Positions 41,764 to 50,215 of a DNA stretch of 64,000 nt are shown here, one piece after another. This stretch comes from Kribbella caucasensis. GTDB lineage: Bacteria > Actinomycetota > Actinomycetes > Propionibacteriales > Kribbellaceae. The stretch's first letter is position 1. Each line of letters begins with the position of its first letter. The stretch is taken from the NCBI RefSeq assembly GCF_004361855.1, contig NZ_SNWQ01000017.1:142551-206550 (forward strand). The letters are read 5' to 3'. A program made the translations under genes and the position numbers. The notes under the pieces are model-generated. The model worked only from the letters and a program-made list of their open reading frames with translations, had not been told where the DNA came from and searched no databases.

Positions 41764-43341
41764 TCAGAGCGGGATGTTGCCGTGCTTCTTGGGTGGGAGG
41801 GTGTCGCGTTTGGTCCGGAGGAGGCGGAGGGCGCGGATGATCTCGGCGCGGGTCTCGCTGGGCTTGATCACGGCGTCGATGTAGCCGCGTTCGGCCGCCA
41901 CGTACGGGTTGGCCAGATGGTCCTCGTACTCGGTGATCAGTTGCTGCCGGCGTGTTTCGGCGTCCTCGGCGGCCGCGAGCTCACGGCGGTAGAGGATGTT
42001 GACAGCACCCTGCGCGCCCATCACGGCGATCTGCGCGGTCGGCCAGGCGATGTTCATGTCGGCGCCGAGGTGCTTCGAGCCCATCACGTCATACGCGCCG
42101 CCGTACGCCTTCCGGGTGATCACGGTGATCATCGGCACGGTCGCCTCGGCGTACGCGTAGATCAGTTTGGCGCCGCGGCGGATGATGCCGTTCCACTCCT
42201 GGTCGGTGCCCGGCAGGAAGCCCGGTACGTCGACGAACGTCAGGATCGGCAGGTTGAACGCGTCGCAGGTGCGGACGAACCGGGCCGCCTTCTCGGACGC
42301 GTCGATGTCGAGGGTGCCGGCGAACTGCATCGGCTGGTTCGCCACCACGCCGACCGGTCGGCCCTCGACCCGGCCGAAGCCGACGATCATGTTCGGCGCG
42401 AACAACGCCTGCACCTCGAGGAAGTCGCCGTCGTCCAGCACTGCCTCGAGCGCGGTGTGCATGTCGTACGGCTGGTTCGGCGAGTCCGGGATCAGTGTGT
42501 CCAGCGCGAGATCGGTCTCGGTGGGCTCCAGGTCCGCCGCGGAGTCGTAGACCGGCGGGTCCTCCAGGTTGTTCTGCGGCAGGTGACCGACCAGCGTCTT
42601 CACCCACTCGATCGCGTCCTCCTCGTCGCTGCCGAGGTAGTGCGCGTTACCGGATTTGGTGTTGTGCGTCCGGGCGCCGCCGAGCTCCTCCTGGGTGACG
42701 TCCTCGCCGGTGACGGTCTTGATCACGTCCGGGCCGGTGATGAACATGTACGACGACTCGTCCACCATCACGGTGAAGTCGGTGACGGCGGGGGAGTAGA
42801 CCGCGCCACCCGCGCACGGGCCCATGATCAGCGAGATCTGCGGGATCACGCCGGATGCGCGGACGTTGCGGCGGAAGATCTCGCCGTACAGGCCGAGACT
42901 CACCACGCCTTCCTGGATCCGGGCGCCGCCGGAGTCGTTGATGCCGATCAGCGGGCAGCCGATCTTCATCGCCAGGTCCATCACCTTGACGATCTTCTCG
43001 CCGAACACCTCACCCAGGCTGCCGCCGAAGATGGTGAAGTCCTGCGCGAACACGCACACCTGGCGGCCGTCGATGGTGCCGAACCCGGTCACCACGCCGT
43101 CGCCGTACGGGCGGTTGTCGTCCAGGCCGAACGCGGTCGATCGGTGCCGGGCGAACTCGTCCAGCTCGGAGAACGACCCCTCGTCCAGCAGCAGCGCGAT
43201 CCGCTCCCGGGCGGTCTTCTTGCCGCGGGCGTGCTGCTTCTCGACCGCGCGCTCCGACCCGGCGTGCACGGCCTCGTCCAGCCGTTGCTCCAGATCCGCG
43301 AGCTTCCCGGCGGTGGTGTGGATGTTCACGGTCTCTCCCAT
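41764..43341 (-). CDS. accD: Acyl-CoA (propionyl/acetyl-CoA) carboxylase beta subunit
   Basis: 525 residues from the ATG at 43339-43341. Carboxyltransferase halves are clear: CPLIGINDSGGARIQEGV and MGPCAGGAVYSPAVTDFTVMV in the N half; LTFVDVPGFLPGTDQEWNGIIRRGAKLIYAYAEATVP and GGAYDVMGSKHLGAD in the C half. This is the AccD5/PccB type that makes methylmalonyl-CoA or malonyl-CoA together with an AccA3-like alpha subunit and AccE. The alpha subunit at 5832 and the epsilon gene next door are likely partners. BirA, which attaches biotin to the alpha subunit, is 5 kb away. Confidence 0.93.
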   Translation of the reverse strand: MGETVNIHTTAGKLADLEQRLDEAVHAGSERAVEKQHARGKKTARERIALLLDEGSFSELDEFARHRSTAFGLDDNRPYGDGVVTGFGTIDGRQVCVFAQDFTIFGGSLGEVFGEKIVKVMDLAMKIGCPLIGINDSGGARIQEGVVSLGLYGEIFRRNVRASGVIPQISLIMGPCAGGAVYSPAVTDFTVMVDESSYMFITGPDVIKTVTGEDVTQEELGGARTHNTKSGNAHYLGSDEEDAIEWVKTLVGHLPQNNLEDPPVYDSAADLEPTETDLALDTLIPDSPNQPYDMHTALEAVLDDGDFLEVQALFAPNMIVGFGRVEGRPVGVVANQPMQFAGTLDIDASEKAARFVRTCDAFNLPILTFVDVPGFLPGTDQEWNGIIRRGAKLIYAYAEATVPMITVITRKAYGGAYDVMGSKHLGADMNIAWPTAQIAVMGAQGAVNILYRRELAAAEDAETRRQQLITEYEDHLANPYVAAERGYIDAVIKPSETRAEIIRALRLLRTKRDTLPPKKHGNIPL

Positions 43342-43432
43342 AAGCGGGCAGCCTAACTTCAATATCCGGTACCAGGTGCTGTGACGTCCGCCGCAGCCCC
43401 GGTTGAACCCACTCGTCGGTAACTTCTCTCGG

Positions 43433-44380
43433 GTGGCGGCATCCGATGTGGACGACCTCATTCGCAGTATCAACCGGTTGGTCATGCGTGACACCGGCGG
43501 CTGGTCGCCACCGGGCGCCATCCCGGAGATCCCGCAGCAGATCCGCGACGCGATCGAGCCGCTCGCCCTGAACCGGGACATCCCCACCCGGTTGCTGCCG
43601 AAAGGGACCGGCCAGCCGGATCTGCGGCCGGAGATCCGGCGGGCGGCGACAGCGGTCGTGCGGTACTGCGTGGCCGGGCTGGAGCCGGACAACCTGCAGC
43701 ACCGCCTTCAGCCGGGGGATTGGCGCGAGCCGCTGACCGTTGCGGTCGCCAGCGCGTACGCCGAGACCGCGACGCCTCGCCTGATGCGGGAGTTGCTGAC
43801 CGACGGTGGTGCCGCCGAACTCGGCGAGTTCCCCGAGCGGCAGCGGCAGGGCTACGCCGCGGAAGGGTGGTCGCTGGCCGTCAGTCTCGCTTCGCGGACC
43901 GGCCGGTCGCCCGATGAGGAGCTGCGCGACCTGGCCGGGGCCGGATCAGGCGGTGCCGGCCGGCTGGCGGCGGAGATCTTGCTCAGCACGAAGCCCGAGT
44001 ACGAGGACGTACCGCCGCTGGACCGGTACCAGATCGCGGACGTGGTCACCGACCACATCGAGGCCAGGTTCGCGCCGAACGTTGACGTGGAGAAGCCGCT
44101 GCGGGACGTACCGGAAGGCATTGCCAGCGACTACCTGGACCGGGTGGACGCCGTCGAGCTGGGTGCGGAGGCGATCGACAAGGCCAGCGAAGTCGCAGAC
44201 CGGGAGATCCTGCGCCACCAGCGCGAAGCCGCCGGCGGATCGGAGGAGGTGGCGGCGAGGTTCGCGGGAGGCGATCCGGCGATGCAGCCGTTGGGCAAGG
44301 CCAAGGCTCCGGGCAGCGCGCCGACGGCAGCCCGGTCTGCCACCGGCGAGCAGCCGGGTCCCCGCGGCCGGGAGCGCTGA
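43433..44380 (+). CDS. Uncharacterised Ala/Arg/Glu-rich protein
   Basis: 315 residues from the GTG at 43433, chosen because TAACTT at 43420-43425 lies 7 nt upstream (leaderless pattern); a TTG at 43403 would add ten residues. No signal peptide or membrane helix. The sequence is mostly helical and charged, with a low-complexity tail (about 290-315). No family is recognised. It stands between the divergent accD gene and the convergent SCP2-like gene. The long frame and codon bias fit a real gene. Confidence 0.6.
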   Translation: MAASDVDDLIRSINRLVMRDTGGWSPPGAIPEIPQQIRDAIEPLALNRDIPTRLLPKGTGQPDLRPEIRRAATAVVRYCVAGLEPDNLQHRLQPGDWREPLTVAVASAYAETATPRLMRELLTDGGAAELGEFPERQRQGYAAEGWSLAVSLASRTGRSPDEELRDLAGAGSGGAGRLAAEILLSTKPEYEDVPPLDRYQIADVVTDHIEARFAPNVDVEKPLRDVPEGIASDYLDRVDAVELGAEAIDKASEVADREILRHQREAAGGSEEVAARFAGGDPAMQPLGKAKAPGSAPTAARSATGEQPGPRGRER

Positions 44381-44383
44381 GGA

Positions 44384-44872
44384 TCAGGCCGGGCCGACGG
44401 CGAAGACCTTGCTCAGCCGGGCGGCCAGGGCCAGGTCGCCGCGGACGGAGAGGCGCTGCTTCAGGACGGCGGTGACCGGGTCCTCGTTGCCGGTGACGAT
44501 CTTCAGCAGCGTGGCCGGATCGGTGCGGACCGAGATCTCGGCCGGCTCGGCGTGCTCCGTCAGCACGCTGCAGCGGCCGCCGCGGACCTGGATCCAGTAC
44601 TGGTCGACGCCCGGCCGACCGCCCGCCCCGCCCCGTCCCGCGCCGGTTATCTGCCAGGCGATGACCGCATCGAATCCGGCGGCGCGGGCGGGGCGCAGGT
44701 ACTCCGGCATCCGGCGAAAGATCTCGCGCACCGCGATCTCTCGCACACCCCCGATGAGCCGATGCCGAAGTTCCCGGTCCGAGGTGCGGTCCACCAACCG
44801 GGCCAGCTCGGCGGGATCGAGCGCGGCGAGATCGCCGGACTCGAGCCAGTAGCCACTGCCGCGCTCGGCCAT
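44384..44872 (-). CDS. SCP2 sterol-transfer-like domain protein
   Basis: 162 residues from the ATG at 44870-44872 (GGGGAGG upstream). The C-terminal two thirds match an SCP2 fold (VIAWQITGAGRGG, DQYWIQVRGGRCSVLTEHAEPAEISVRTDPATLLKIVTGNEDPVTAVLKQRLSVRGDLALAARL, read in pieces). SCP2 domains bind lipids or hydrophobic ligands. Divergent from a TetR gene across 63 bp with a perfect palindrome, so TetR probably controls it. Confidence 0.8.
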   Translation of the reverse strand: MAERGSGYWLESGDLAALDPAELARLVDRTSDRELRHRLIGGVREIAVREIFRRMPEYLRPARAAGFDAVIAWQITGAGRGGAGGRPGVDQYWIQVRGGRCSVLTEHAEPAEISVRTDPATLLKIVTGNEDPVTAVLKQRLSVRGDLALAARLSKVFAVGPA

Positions 44873-44902
44873 CCGACCTCCCCGGCAGTTCCTACCAGAC
44901 CG

Positions 44903-44915
44903 TAGGAATTTCCTA
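44903..44915. promoter_or_regulatory. Perfect palindrome between SCP2-like and TetR genes
   Basis: TAGGAATTTCCTA is a 6-1-6 palindrome in the 63-bp divergent gap, 20 bp before the TetR GTG and 30 bp before the SCP2-like ATG. It is a strong TetR operator candidate. TAGCTT at 44924-44929 lies 6 nt before the tetR GTG as a leaderless-type -10. Confidence 0.5.
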
Positions 44916-44935
44916 TGTGCTGCTAGCTTTGTCAA

Positions 44936-45562
44936 GTGGTGGATGCCGAAGAGCCGCGCCGCCGGGCCGCGCACCTCGGTCCGGAGCGCCGCCGCCCACT
45001 GATCCTGGATGCCGCCCTCGAAGTGTTCGACCAGCGCGGCTACGCCGGTACGACGATGCAGGCGGTCGCCGACGCCGCCGGAGTGACCAAACCGGTGGTC
45101 TACGACTCCTTCGCCAATCGCGACGAACTGCTGCTCGCCCTGCTGGCCCGGGAAGAGCAGCACCTGGTGCTCTCGATCATGGCCGCGCTGCCCGCCGACC
45201 CGACCGTGGGGACGCCCGAGGAGCACGTGCTCGACGGCCTGACCGCGTTCCTGGAGACCGCCGCGAAGACCCCGCACTCCTGGCGGATCGTGTTCGGCGC
45301 GCAGTACGGCGCGGCGCCTGCGGTGGCGGAGCGGGTCCGGGCCGCCCGTGCCTTCCTGGTCGAGGGCTTGCGGTTGACGCTGCTGAAGTCGTTGCCCGGC
45401 GTGACCGATCCGGATGCCAACCTGCCGGTGCTGGCCGAGATGCTGGCCTCGATGACCGAGAGCTGCGCCCGGATGCTCGCCGTCGACGGCACCGACCGCA
45501 CCCCCCGCGAGCTCGCCCAGGTGGTGTCGCAGATCGTCGGCGGCGGATTCCGTACGGTCTAG
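44936..45562 (+). CDS. TetR-family regulator
   Basis: 208 residues from the GTG at 44936 (a second GTG follows at 44939). Helix-turn-helix at about 20-65: RPLILDAALEVFDQRGYAGTTMQAVADAAGVTKPVVYDSFANRDELL, a typical TetR start. The C-terminal domain is helical with no recognised ligand signature. Divergent from the SCP2-like gene. The TAGGAATTTCCTA palindrome in the gap is the likely operator. No effector is known. Confidence 0.87.
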   Translation: MVDAEEPRRRAAHLGPERRRPLILDAALEVFDQRGYAGTTMQAVADAAGVTKPVVYDSFANRDELLLALLAREEQHLVLSIMAALPADPTVGTPEEHVLDGLTAFLETAAKTPHSWRIVFGAQYGAAPAVAERVRAARAFLVEGLRLTLLKSLPGVTDPDANLPVLAEMLASMTESCARMLAVDGTDRTPRELAQVVSQIVGGGFRTV

Positions 45563-45623
45563 TTCGTGCCCACAGGTCGGAACGGGAGGCGGGATCGGGC
45601 GCCGCTGGATAGGGTGGGCGAAC

Positions 45624-48263
45624 GTGACCGAGACCGGTAGTCAGGCGAGTGCCCGCACCCGTACCCGAGCGCGTTTCGAGGTGCCCGAGGAACTGCGCGC
45701 CGACGTGCGCCTGCTCGGTGAGATCCTCGGCCGCGTCCTGGTCGAGTACGCCGGTCAGCCGCTGCTGGACGACGTCGAGAAACTGCGGGAACTGACCATC
45801 GCCGGCGACGGCGCGGCGGCCGAGCGGCTGGTCGCGTCCTGGCCGTACGAGCGGGCCGAGGACGTCGCCCGGGCCTTCACCTGCTACTTCCACCTGACCA
45901 ACCTGAGCGAGGAACTGCACCGAGCCCGGGTACTACGCGCGCGTGACCGCGCGGGGGACGCCCCCGTAGTGTCCGAGCTGGCCCAGGCGGTCGAGCAGAT
46001 CTCCACCGAGTCCGGTGAGCAGCAGGCTCGCGCGTTGCTCAACAGCCTGGAGTTCCGCCCGGTCCTGACCGCCCATCCGACCGAAGCCCGGCGGCGCGCC
46101 GTACTGGCGACCATCCGGCGGATCTCGGCCCTGCTGGAGGAGCGCAACGATCCGCGGACCGGGGACACCGAGCTGGCCGAGAACCGGCGGCGGCTGATCG
46201 AGCAGGTCGACATCCTCTGGCGGACGTCGCAGCTGCGGACCAGCCGGCCGTCACCGCTGGACGAGGTGCGCTCGGCGATGGCGGTGTTCGAGGAGACCCT
46301 GTTCGAGGTCGTCGCAGGCGTCTACCGCCGGCTCGACGACGCGCTGGCCGGTGATGCGGCCGGGACCAGGCCGCCGGTGGTCGCGCCGTTCGTCCGGCTC
46401 GGCTCGTGGATCGGCGGCGACCGGGACGGCAACCCGAACGTCACCGCCGCGATCACCCGTGAGGCGATGCAGATCCAGGCCGACCACGTCCTGCGGGCGC
46501 TCGAGCAGGCCACCGACGAGCTGGGCCGCGCGCTCACCCTGGACGCGTCGACCACACCTCCGTCGGCACCGGTCCGGCGGATCCTGGAGGACGCGCGGGC
46601 CGTCAACCCCGACCTGATCGCGGACATCGAGACCCGGTCGCCCTCCGAACCGCATCGCCAGTTCCTGCTGCTGGCGGCCCGGCGGCTGGCGGCGACCCGG
46701 TCCCGCGACGCCGACTTCGGCTACCCCCGGTCCGCGGACTTCCTGCACGAGCTGAAGGTGCTGCAGGACTCCCTGGTCACGGCCGGCGCCCAGCGGCAGG
46801 CGTACGGCGAACTGCAGCAGCTGATCTGGCAGGTGAGCTCGTTCGGCTTCCACCTGGCCGAGCTGGAGGTCCGGCAGCACTCGTCGGTGCACGCCAAGGC
46901 GCTGGAAGAGGTGCTGAGCGGCGGTGAGCTGTCCGACCAGACCGAGGAGGTGCTGGCCACGCTGCGGGTGATCGGGCAGATCCAGCAGCGGTTCGGCCCC
47001 GAGGCGTGCCGCCGGTACGTCGTGTCCTTCACCCGCAACGCCGGTGATCTCGCCGCCGTCTACGAGCTGGCCGACGCCGCGATGGACGGCCGGCCGATCG
47101 AGCTGGACGTGGTCCCGCTGTTCGAGACCGGCGAGGACCTGCAGAACTCCGTCGAGGTGCTGGACAACGCGATCCAGCTGACCCGGGTCCGGCACCGGCT
47201 GACCGCGAACGACCGTCGCTTCGAAGTGATGCTCGGGTACTCCGACTCCGCCAAGGACGTCGGCCCGGTGTCGGCCACGCTCGCCCTGTACGACGCGCAG
47301 GCGCGGATCACCGCCTGGGCCCAGCGCAACGCGATCCGGCTGACCCTGTTCCACGGTCGTGGTGGTGCCCTCGGTCGTGGTGGTGGCCCCGCGAACCGCG
47401 CAGTGCTGGCGCAGGCTCCGGGGTCTGTGGCCGGGCGGTTCAAGCTGACTGAGCAGGGAGAGGCGATCCCGGCCCGGTACGGGAACGCGCCGATCGCGCA
47501 GCGGCACATCGAGCAGGTGACGGCCGCGACCCTGTTGGCGTCCACGCCTGCCGTCGAGGAGCGCGCGGCCGCGGCGGCGGAGCGGTTCGCCGTGGTGGAG
47601 AAGACTTTGGACGAGGCCGCCCGGACGGCGTACCACCGGCTGGTCAAGGCGGACGGGTTCGCGGAGTGGTTCGGCCGGGTGACACCGTTGGAGGAGCTCG
47701 GGCAGTTGCCGCTCGGGTCGCGGCCGGCCCGTCGTGGTGTCGCGGTGTCGTCGCTGGAGGACCTGCGGGCGATCCCGTGGGTGTTCGCGTGGTCCCAGGC
47801 CCGGGTGAACGCGCCAGGGTGGTACGGACTGGGTTCCGCGCTCGCGGCGGTGGGCGACGTCGCCGTACTGCAGGACGCGAACCAGAACTGGCCGCTGTTC
47901 CAGGTGATGCTGGAGAACGCCGAGATGTCGCTCGCGAAGACGGACCGGCGGATCCTCGGGCGGTACCTCGAGCTGGGGGATCGGCCGGACCTGACCCAGC
48001 AGATGCTGGACGAGCACGAGCTCACCACCGAGTGGGTGCTCAAGGTACTCGGCAGTGAGCGGCTGCTGAGTGGACGTCGGGTGCTGGGCCGCGCTGTCGA
48101 ACTGCGGAACCCGTACGTCGACGCCCTGAGCTACCTGCAGCTGCGCGCGCTGCGGACCCTGCGCACGGACGACTCGTTGACGGAAGAGCAGATCGTGCGG
48201 ACCAGGCGACTGCTGCTGCTCACCGTGTCGGGTGTGGCCGCCGGCCTGCAGAACACCGGCTGA
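45624..48263 (+). CDS. ppc: Phosphoenolpyruvate carboxylase
   Basis: 879 residues from the GTG at 45624; TAGGGT at 45610-45615 with 8 nt to the start suggests a leaderless mRNA. Catalytic signatures are present: VLTAHPTEARRR (about 150), GYSDSAKDVGPVSATLALYDA (about 540), LFHGRGGALGRGGGPANRAV and KLTEQGEAI (about 575-615), plus VFAWSQARVNAPGWYGLG. It carboxylates phosphoenolpyruvate to oxaloacetate to refill the citric acid cycle. The motif GYSDSAKDVGP differs from the GYSDSNKDGG of classic enzymes and marks a second actinobacterial type. Its stop overlaps the birA start by one base. Confidence 0.95.
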   Translation: MTETGSQASARTRTRARFEVPEELRADVRLLGEILGRVLVEYAGQPLLDDVEKLRELTIAGDGAAAERLVASWPYERAEDVARAFTCYFHLTNLSEELHRARVLRARDRAGDAPVVSELAQAVEQISTESGEQQARALLNSLEFRPVLTAHPTEARRRAVLATIRRISALLEERNDPRTGDTELAENRRRLIEQVDILWRTSQLRTSRPSPLDEVRSAMAVFEETLFEVVAGVYRRLDDALAGDAAGTRPPVVAPFVRLGSWIGGDRDGNPNVTAAITREAMQIQADHVLRALEQATDELGRALTLDASTTPPSAPVRRILEDARAVNPDLIADIETRSPSEPHRQFLLLAARRLAATRSRDADFGYPRSADFLHELKVLQDSLVTAGAQRQAYGELQQLIWQVSSFGFHLAELEVRQHSSVHAKALEEVLSGGELSDQTEEVLATLRVIGQIQQRFGPEACRRYVVSFTRNAGDLAAVYELADAAMDGRPIELDVVPLFETGEDLQNSVEVLDNAIQLTRVRHRLTANDRRFEVMLGYSDSAKDVGPVSATLALYDAQARITAWAQRNAIRLTLFHGRGGALGRGGGPANRAVLAQAPGSVAGRFKLTEQGEAIPARYGNAPIAQRHIEQVTAATLLASTPAVEERAAAAAERFAVVEKTLDEAARTAYHRLVKADGFAEWFGRVTPLEELGQLPLGSRPARRGVAVSSLEDLRAIPWVFAWSQARVNAPGWYGLGSALAAVGDVAVLQDANQNWPLFQVMLENAEMSLAKTDRRILGRYLELGDRPDLTQQMLDEHELTTEWVLKVLGSERLLSGRRVLGRAVELRNPYVDALSYLQLRALRTLRTDDSLTEEQIVRTRRLLLLTVSGVAAGLQNTG

Positions 48264-49078
48264 TGGGGAGCTATTCGAACCTGGACCGCCCGCCCCTGGA
48301 TGAGCGGTTCCTGCGGGCGCGTCTGGTCAAACCGGGCGGGCTGTGGACGCGGATCGACGTACTGGCCGAGACGGAGTCCACCAACGCCGTTGTCACCGCT
48401 GCTGCTCGATCGGGGACGCCCGAGGGGCTGCTGGTCGCAGCGGAGTACCAGTCATCGGGCCGCGGGCGGCTGGGGCGCACCTGGACCACTCCGCCCCGAT
48501 CTGCGCTGCTGATGTCGGCCCTGCTGCGTCCGACAGCTGTCCCGGCCGGTCGGTGGCCTTGGTTGGGGTTGCTGGTTCCACTGGCTGTCGCGTCCGCCGT
48601 ACGACGGGTCGCGGAGATCCCCGCACAGGTGAAGTGGCCGAACGACGTACTGGTCGAGGACCGCAAGCTCGCCGGGATCCTGTTGGAACGGGTGGACGGC
48701 CCGGCCGCAGTCGTCGGCATCGGCCTGAACGTAACGCTCCGAGCCGACGAGCGACCCCTGCCGACCGCGACCTCGCTGGCCCTGGAGAACGCGGCGACCA
48801 CCGACCGCGCGACCGTGATGGCCGCCATCCTCCGCGATCTCGCGACCCGGTACCAGGAATGGGTAGATGCCGAAGGCAACCCTTCGGTGATCCTGCCGGA
48901 CTACGAAGAGTTGTCGGCGACCTTAGGCCGATCCGTCCGCGTGGAACTGCCGGACGGGACGTTCCTCGAAGGCGTGGCGTCCGCCCTCGCTGATGACGGC
49001 CGGCTGGTGATCGACACCGCCGACGGTCCGCGTCCGCTGGCCGCCGGCGACGTCACTCACCTGCGCCCCGCGAACTGA
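48263..49078 (+). CDS. birA: Biotin-[acetyl-CoA-carboxylase] ligase, group I (no DNA-binding domain)
   Basis: 271 residues from the ATG at 48263 (TGATG overlap with ppc). Lipoyl/biotin-ligase core: ETESTNAVV, SGRGRLGRTWTTPP (biotin loop), VKWPNDVLVEDRKLAGILLE (adenylate site) and VGIGLNVTL. A C-terminal SH3-like domain runs about 225-271 (LGRSVRVELPDGTFLEGVA). No N-terminal winged helix, so it is not a repressor. It biotinylates the carrier domain of the carboxylase alpha subunit, such as the one at 5832. Confidence 0.93.
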   Translation: MGSYSNLDRPPLDERFLRARLVKPGGLWTRIDVLAETESTNAVVTAAARSGTPEGLLVAAEYQSSGRGRLGRTWTTPPRSALLMSALLRPTAVPAGRWPWLGLLVPLAVASAVRRVAEIPAQVKWPNDVLVEDRKLAGILLERVDGPAAVVGIGLNVTLRADERPLPTATSLALENAATTDRATVMAAILRDLATRYQEWVDAEGNPSVILPDYEELSATLGRSVRVELPDGTFLEGVASALADDGRLVIDTADGPRPLAAGDVTHLRPAN

Positions 49079-49144
49079 CTCCTGATCCACGCCGGACAAC
49101 GCGTTCGGCCAGCTCCGATGATTGCGCCGGACGTTTCGCTGTCA

Positions 49145-50059
49145 TCAGGTCGCCCCGGTGATCCAGCGGATCGGGTCCCCACCGTCGAGGTCGGTGAAAC
49201 CGGCGTCGTGCAGGGCGCCAGCGACCAGCGTCCGGCGGTGTGCCGCGAACGTGAGCACATGCGCGATCATCGCGCCGTTGGTGTAGACCTCGACCCGCTC
49301 GCCCGGGCAGACGATCAGCTCGTCGAGCCGGCCGTCCCGGCAGATCTCGTCGACCTGACCGGCGAACGCCGGGCCGACGTCGGCCAACCGCTGCCGCATG
49401 CTCAGCACGCTTTCGCCCCGCTCCACACCGAAGTCGTACTCCTCACCGGCGAGCGTGGCGTGCCACATGCCCAGCTGACCGACCAGCCGGGACAACAGCG
49501 ATCGCAGGGTCGGCTCGTCGTCGATGCCCTCGACGGACAGCTCGATCCGCGCGTCCAGTTGCTCGCCGGTCAGCGTCGCCGCCCGGTCGATCATCTGCCC
49601 GACCAGCCAGATGTGGTGGTCGACCATCGTGCGGAGAAGATCCATGGAGGTCACCTTGTCCCGGGCCGGCACCCGCAGGCCGCTCGGCGGGTGGAAGTGG
49701 ATGTCGCTAGGCGCCTCAAGCCGCAGCCGGGCCGGACGCTCCCGCCACCGGCCGGGGCTCATGCCGTATGCCCGGCTGAACGCACGCGTGAAGGCCTCGT
49801 GGGACGAGTAGCCCGCCTCGACCGCGATGTCGAGGATGCTGCCCGTCGCGGTGAGCAGCCGATACGCCGCCCGCTCGAGCAGGACTCGCCGGCGGAAAGC
49901 CCCGGGTCGTTCGCCGGCGGCGGCCGCGACGAGCCGGTCGAGGTGCGACCTTGAGAGCTGAACCCGATCGGCCAGCTCCGCCCCGGTGACGTCGTGGTCG
50001 TCCAGTGCCTCGGCGAGCACGTCGACGAAGGTCGCGAAGACGTCGGTGGGCTGGTTCAT
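49145..50059 (-). CDS. AraC-type DNA-binding domain fused to a DinB-like domain
   Basis: 304 residues from the ATG at 50057-50059. The AraC helix-turn-helix pair is at the N-terminus (about 5-105): LADRVQLSRSHLDRLVAAAAGE and LDIAVEAGYSSHEAFTRAFSRAYGMSPGRWR. From about 135 the sequence is a four-helix DinB-like domain (MDLLRTMVDHHIWLVGQMIDRA, VGQLGMWHATLAGEEYD, GAMIAHVLTFAAHRRTLV) with His residues placed as in DinB metal sites. A DNA-binding domain before DinB is an unusual order; small-molecule or thiol sensing is possible. Confidence 0.82.
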   Translation of the reverse strand: MNQPTDVFATFVDVLAEALDDHDVTGAELADRVQLSRSHLDRLVAAAAGERPGAFRRRVLLERAAYRLLTATGSILDIAVEAGYSSHEAFTRAFSRAYGMSPGRWRERPARLRLEAPSDIHFHPPSGLRVPARDKVTSMDLLRTMVDHHIWLVGQMIDRAATLTGEQLDARIELSVEGIDDEPTLRSLLSRLVGQLGMWHATLAGEEYDFGVERGESVLSMRQRLADVGPAFAGQVDEICRDGRLDELIVCPGERVEVYTNGAMIAHVLTFAAHRRTLVAGALHDAGFTDLDGGDPIRWITGAT

Positions 50060-50107
50060 CCATCCATCATCGGACCTGCCACCGGCGACTCGCTTGATCG
50101 TTTTCGC

Positions 50108-50215
50108 TCAACTGGTAAAGAGTTTGGCGGCGGTGATGAGGGTTTGGATGATGCCGTAGCCGAGCAGGACGGCGACAAGGAGCCAGGAGATGACCAGGCG
50201 AGGGGTCTGGTTCAT
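50108..50215 (-). CDS. Tiny membrane protein, MFS transporter small subunit
   Basis: 35 residues from the ATG at 50213-50215, one membrane helix (about 8-26: VISWLLVAVLLGYGIIQTL) and a short polar tail. The ATG overlaps the stop of the upstream OFA-type MFS gene (ATGA), so the two are translationally coupled. Small proteins of this kind regularly follow such MFS genes and are annotated as a small subunit. It is intact although the transporter frame is broken. Confidence 0.75.
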   Translation of the reverse strand: MNQTPRLVISWLLVAVLLGYGIIQTLITAAKLFTS

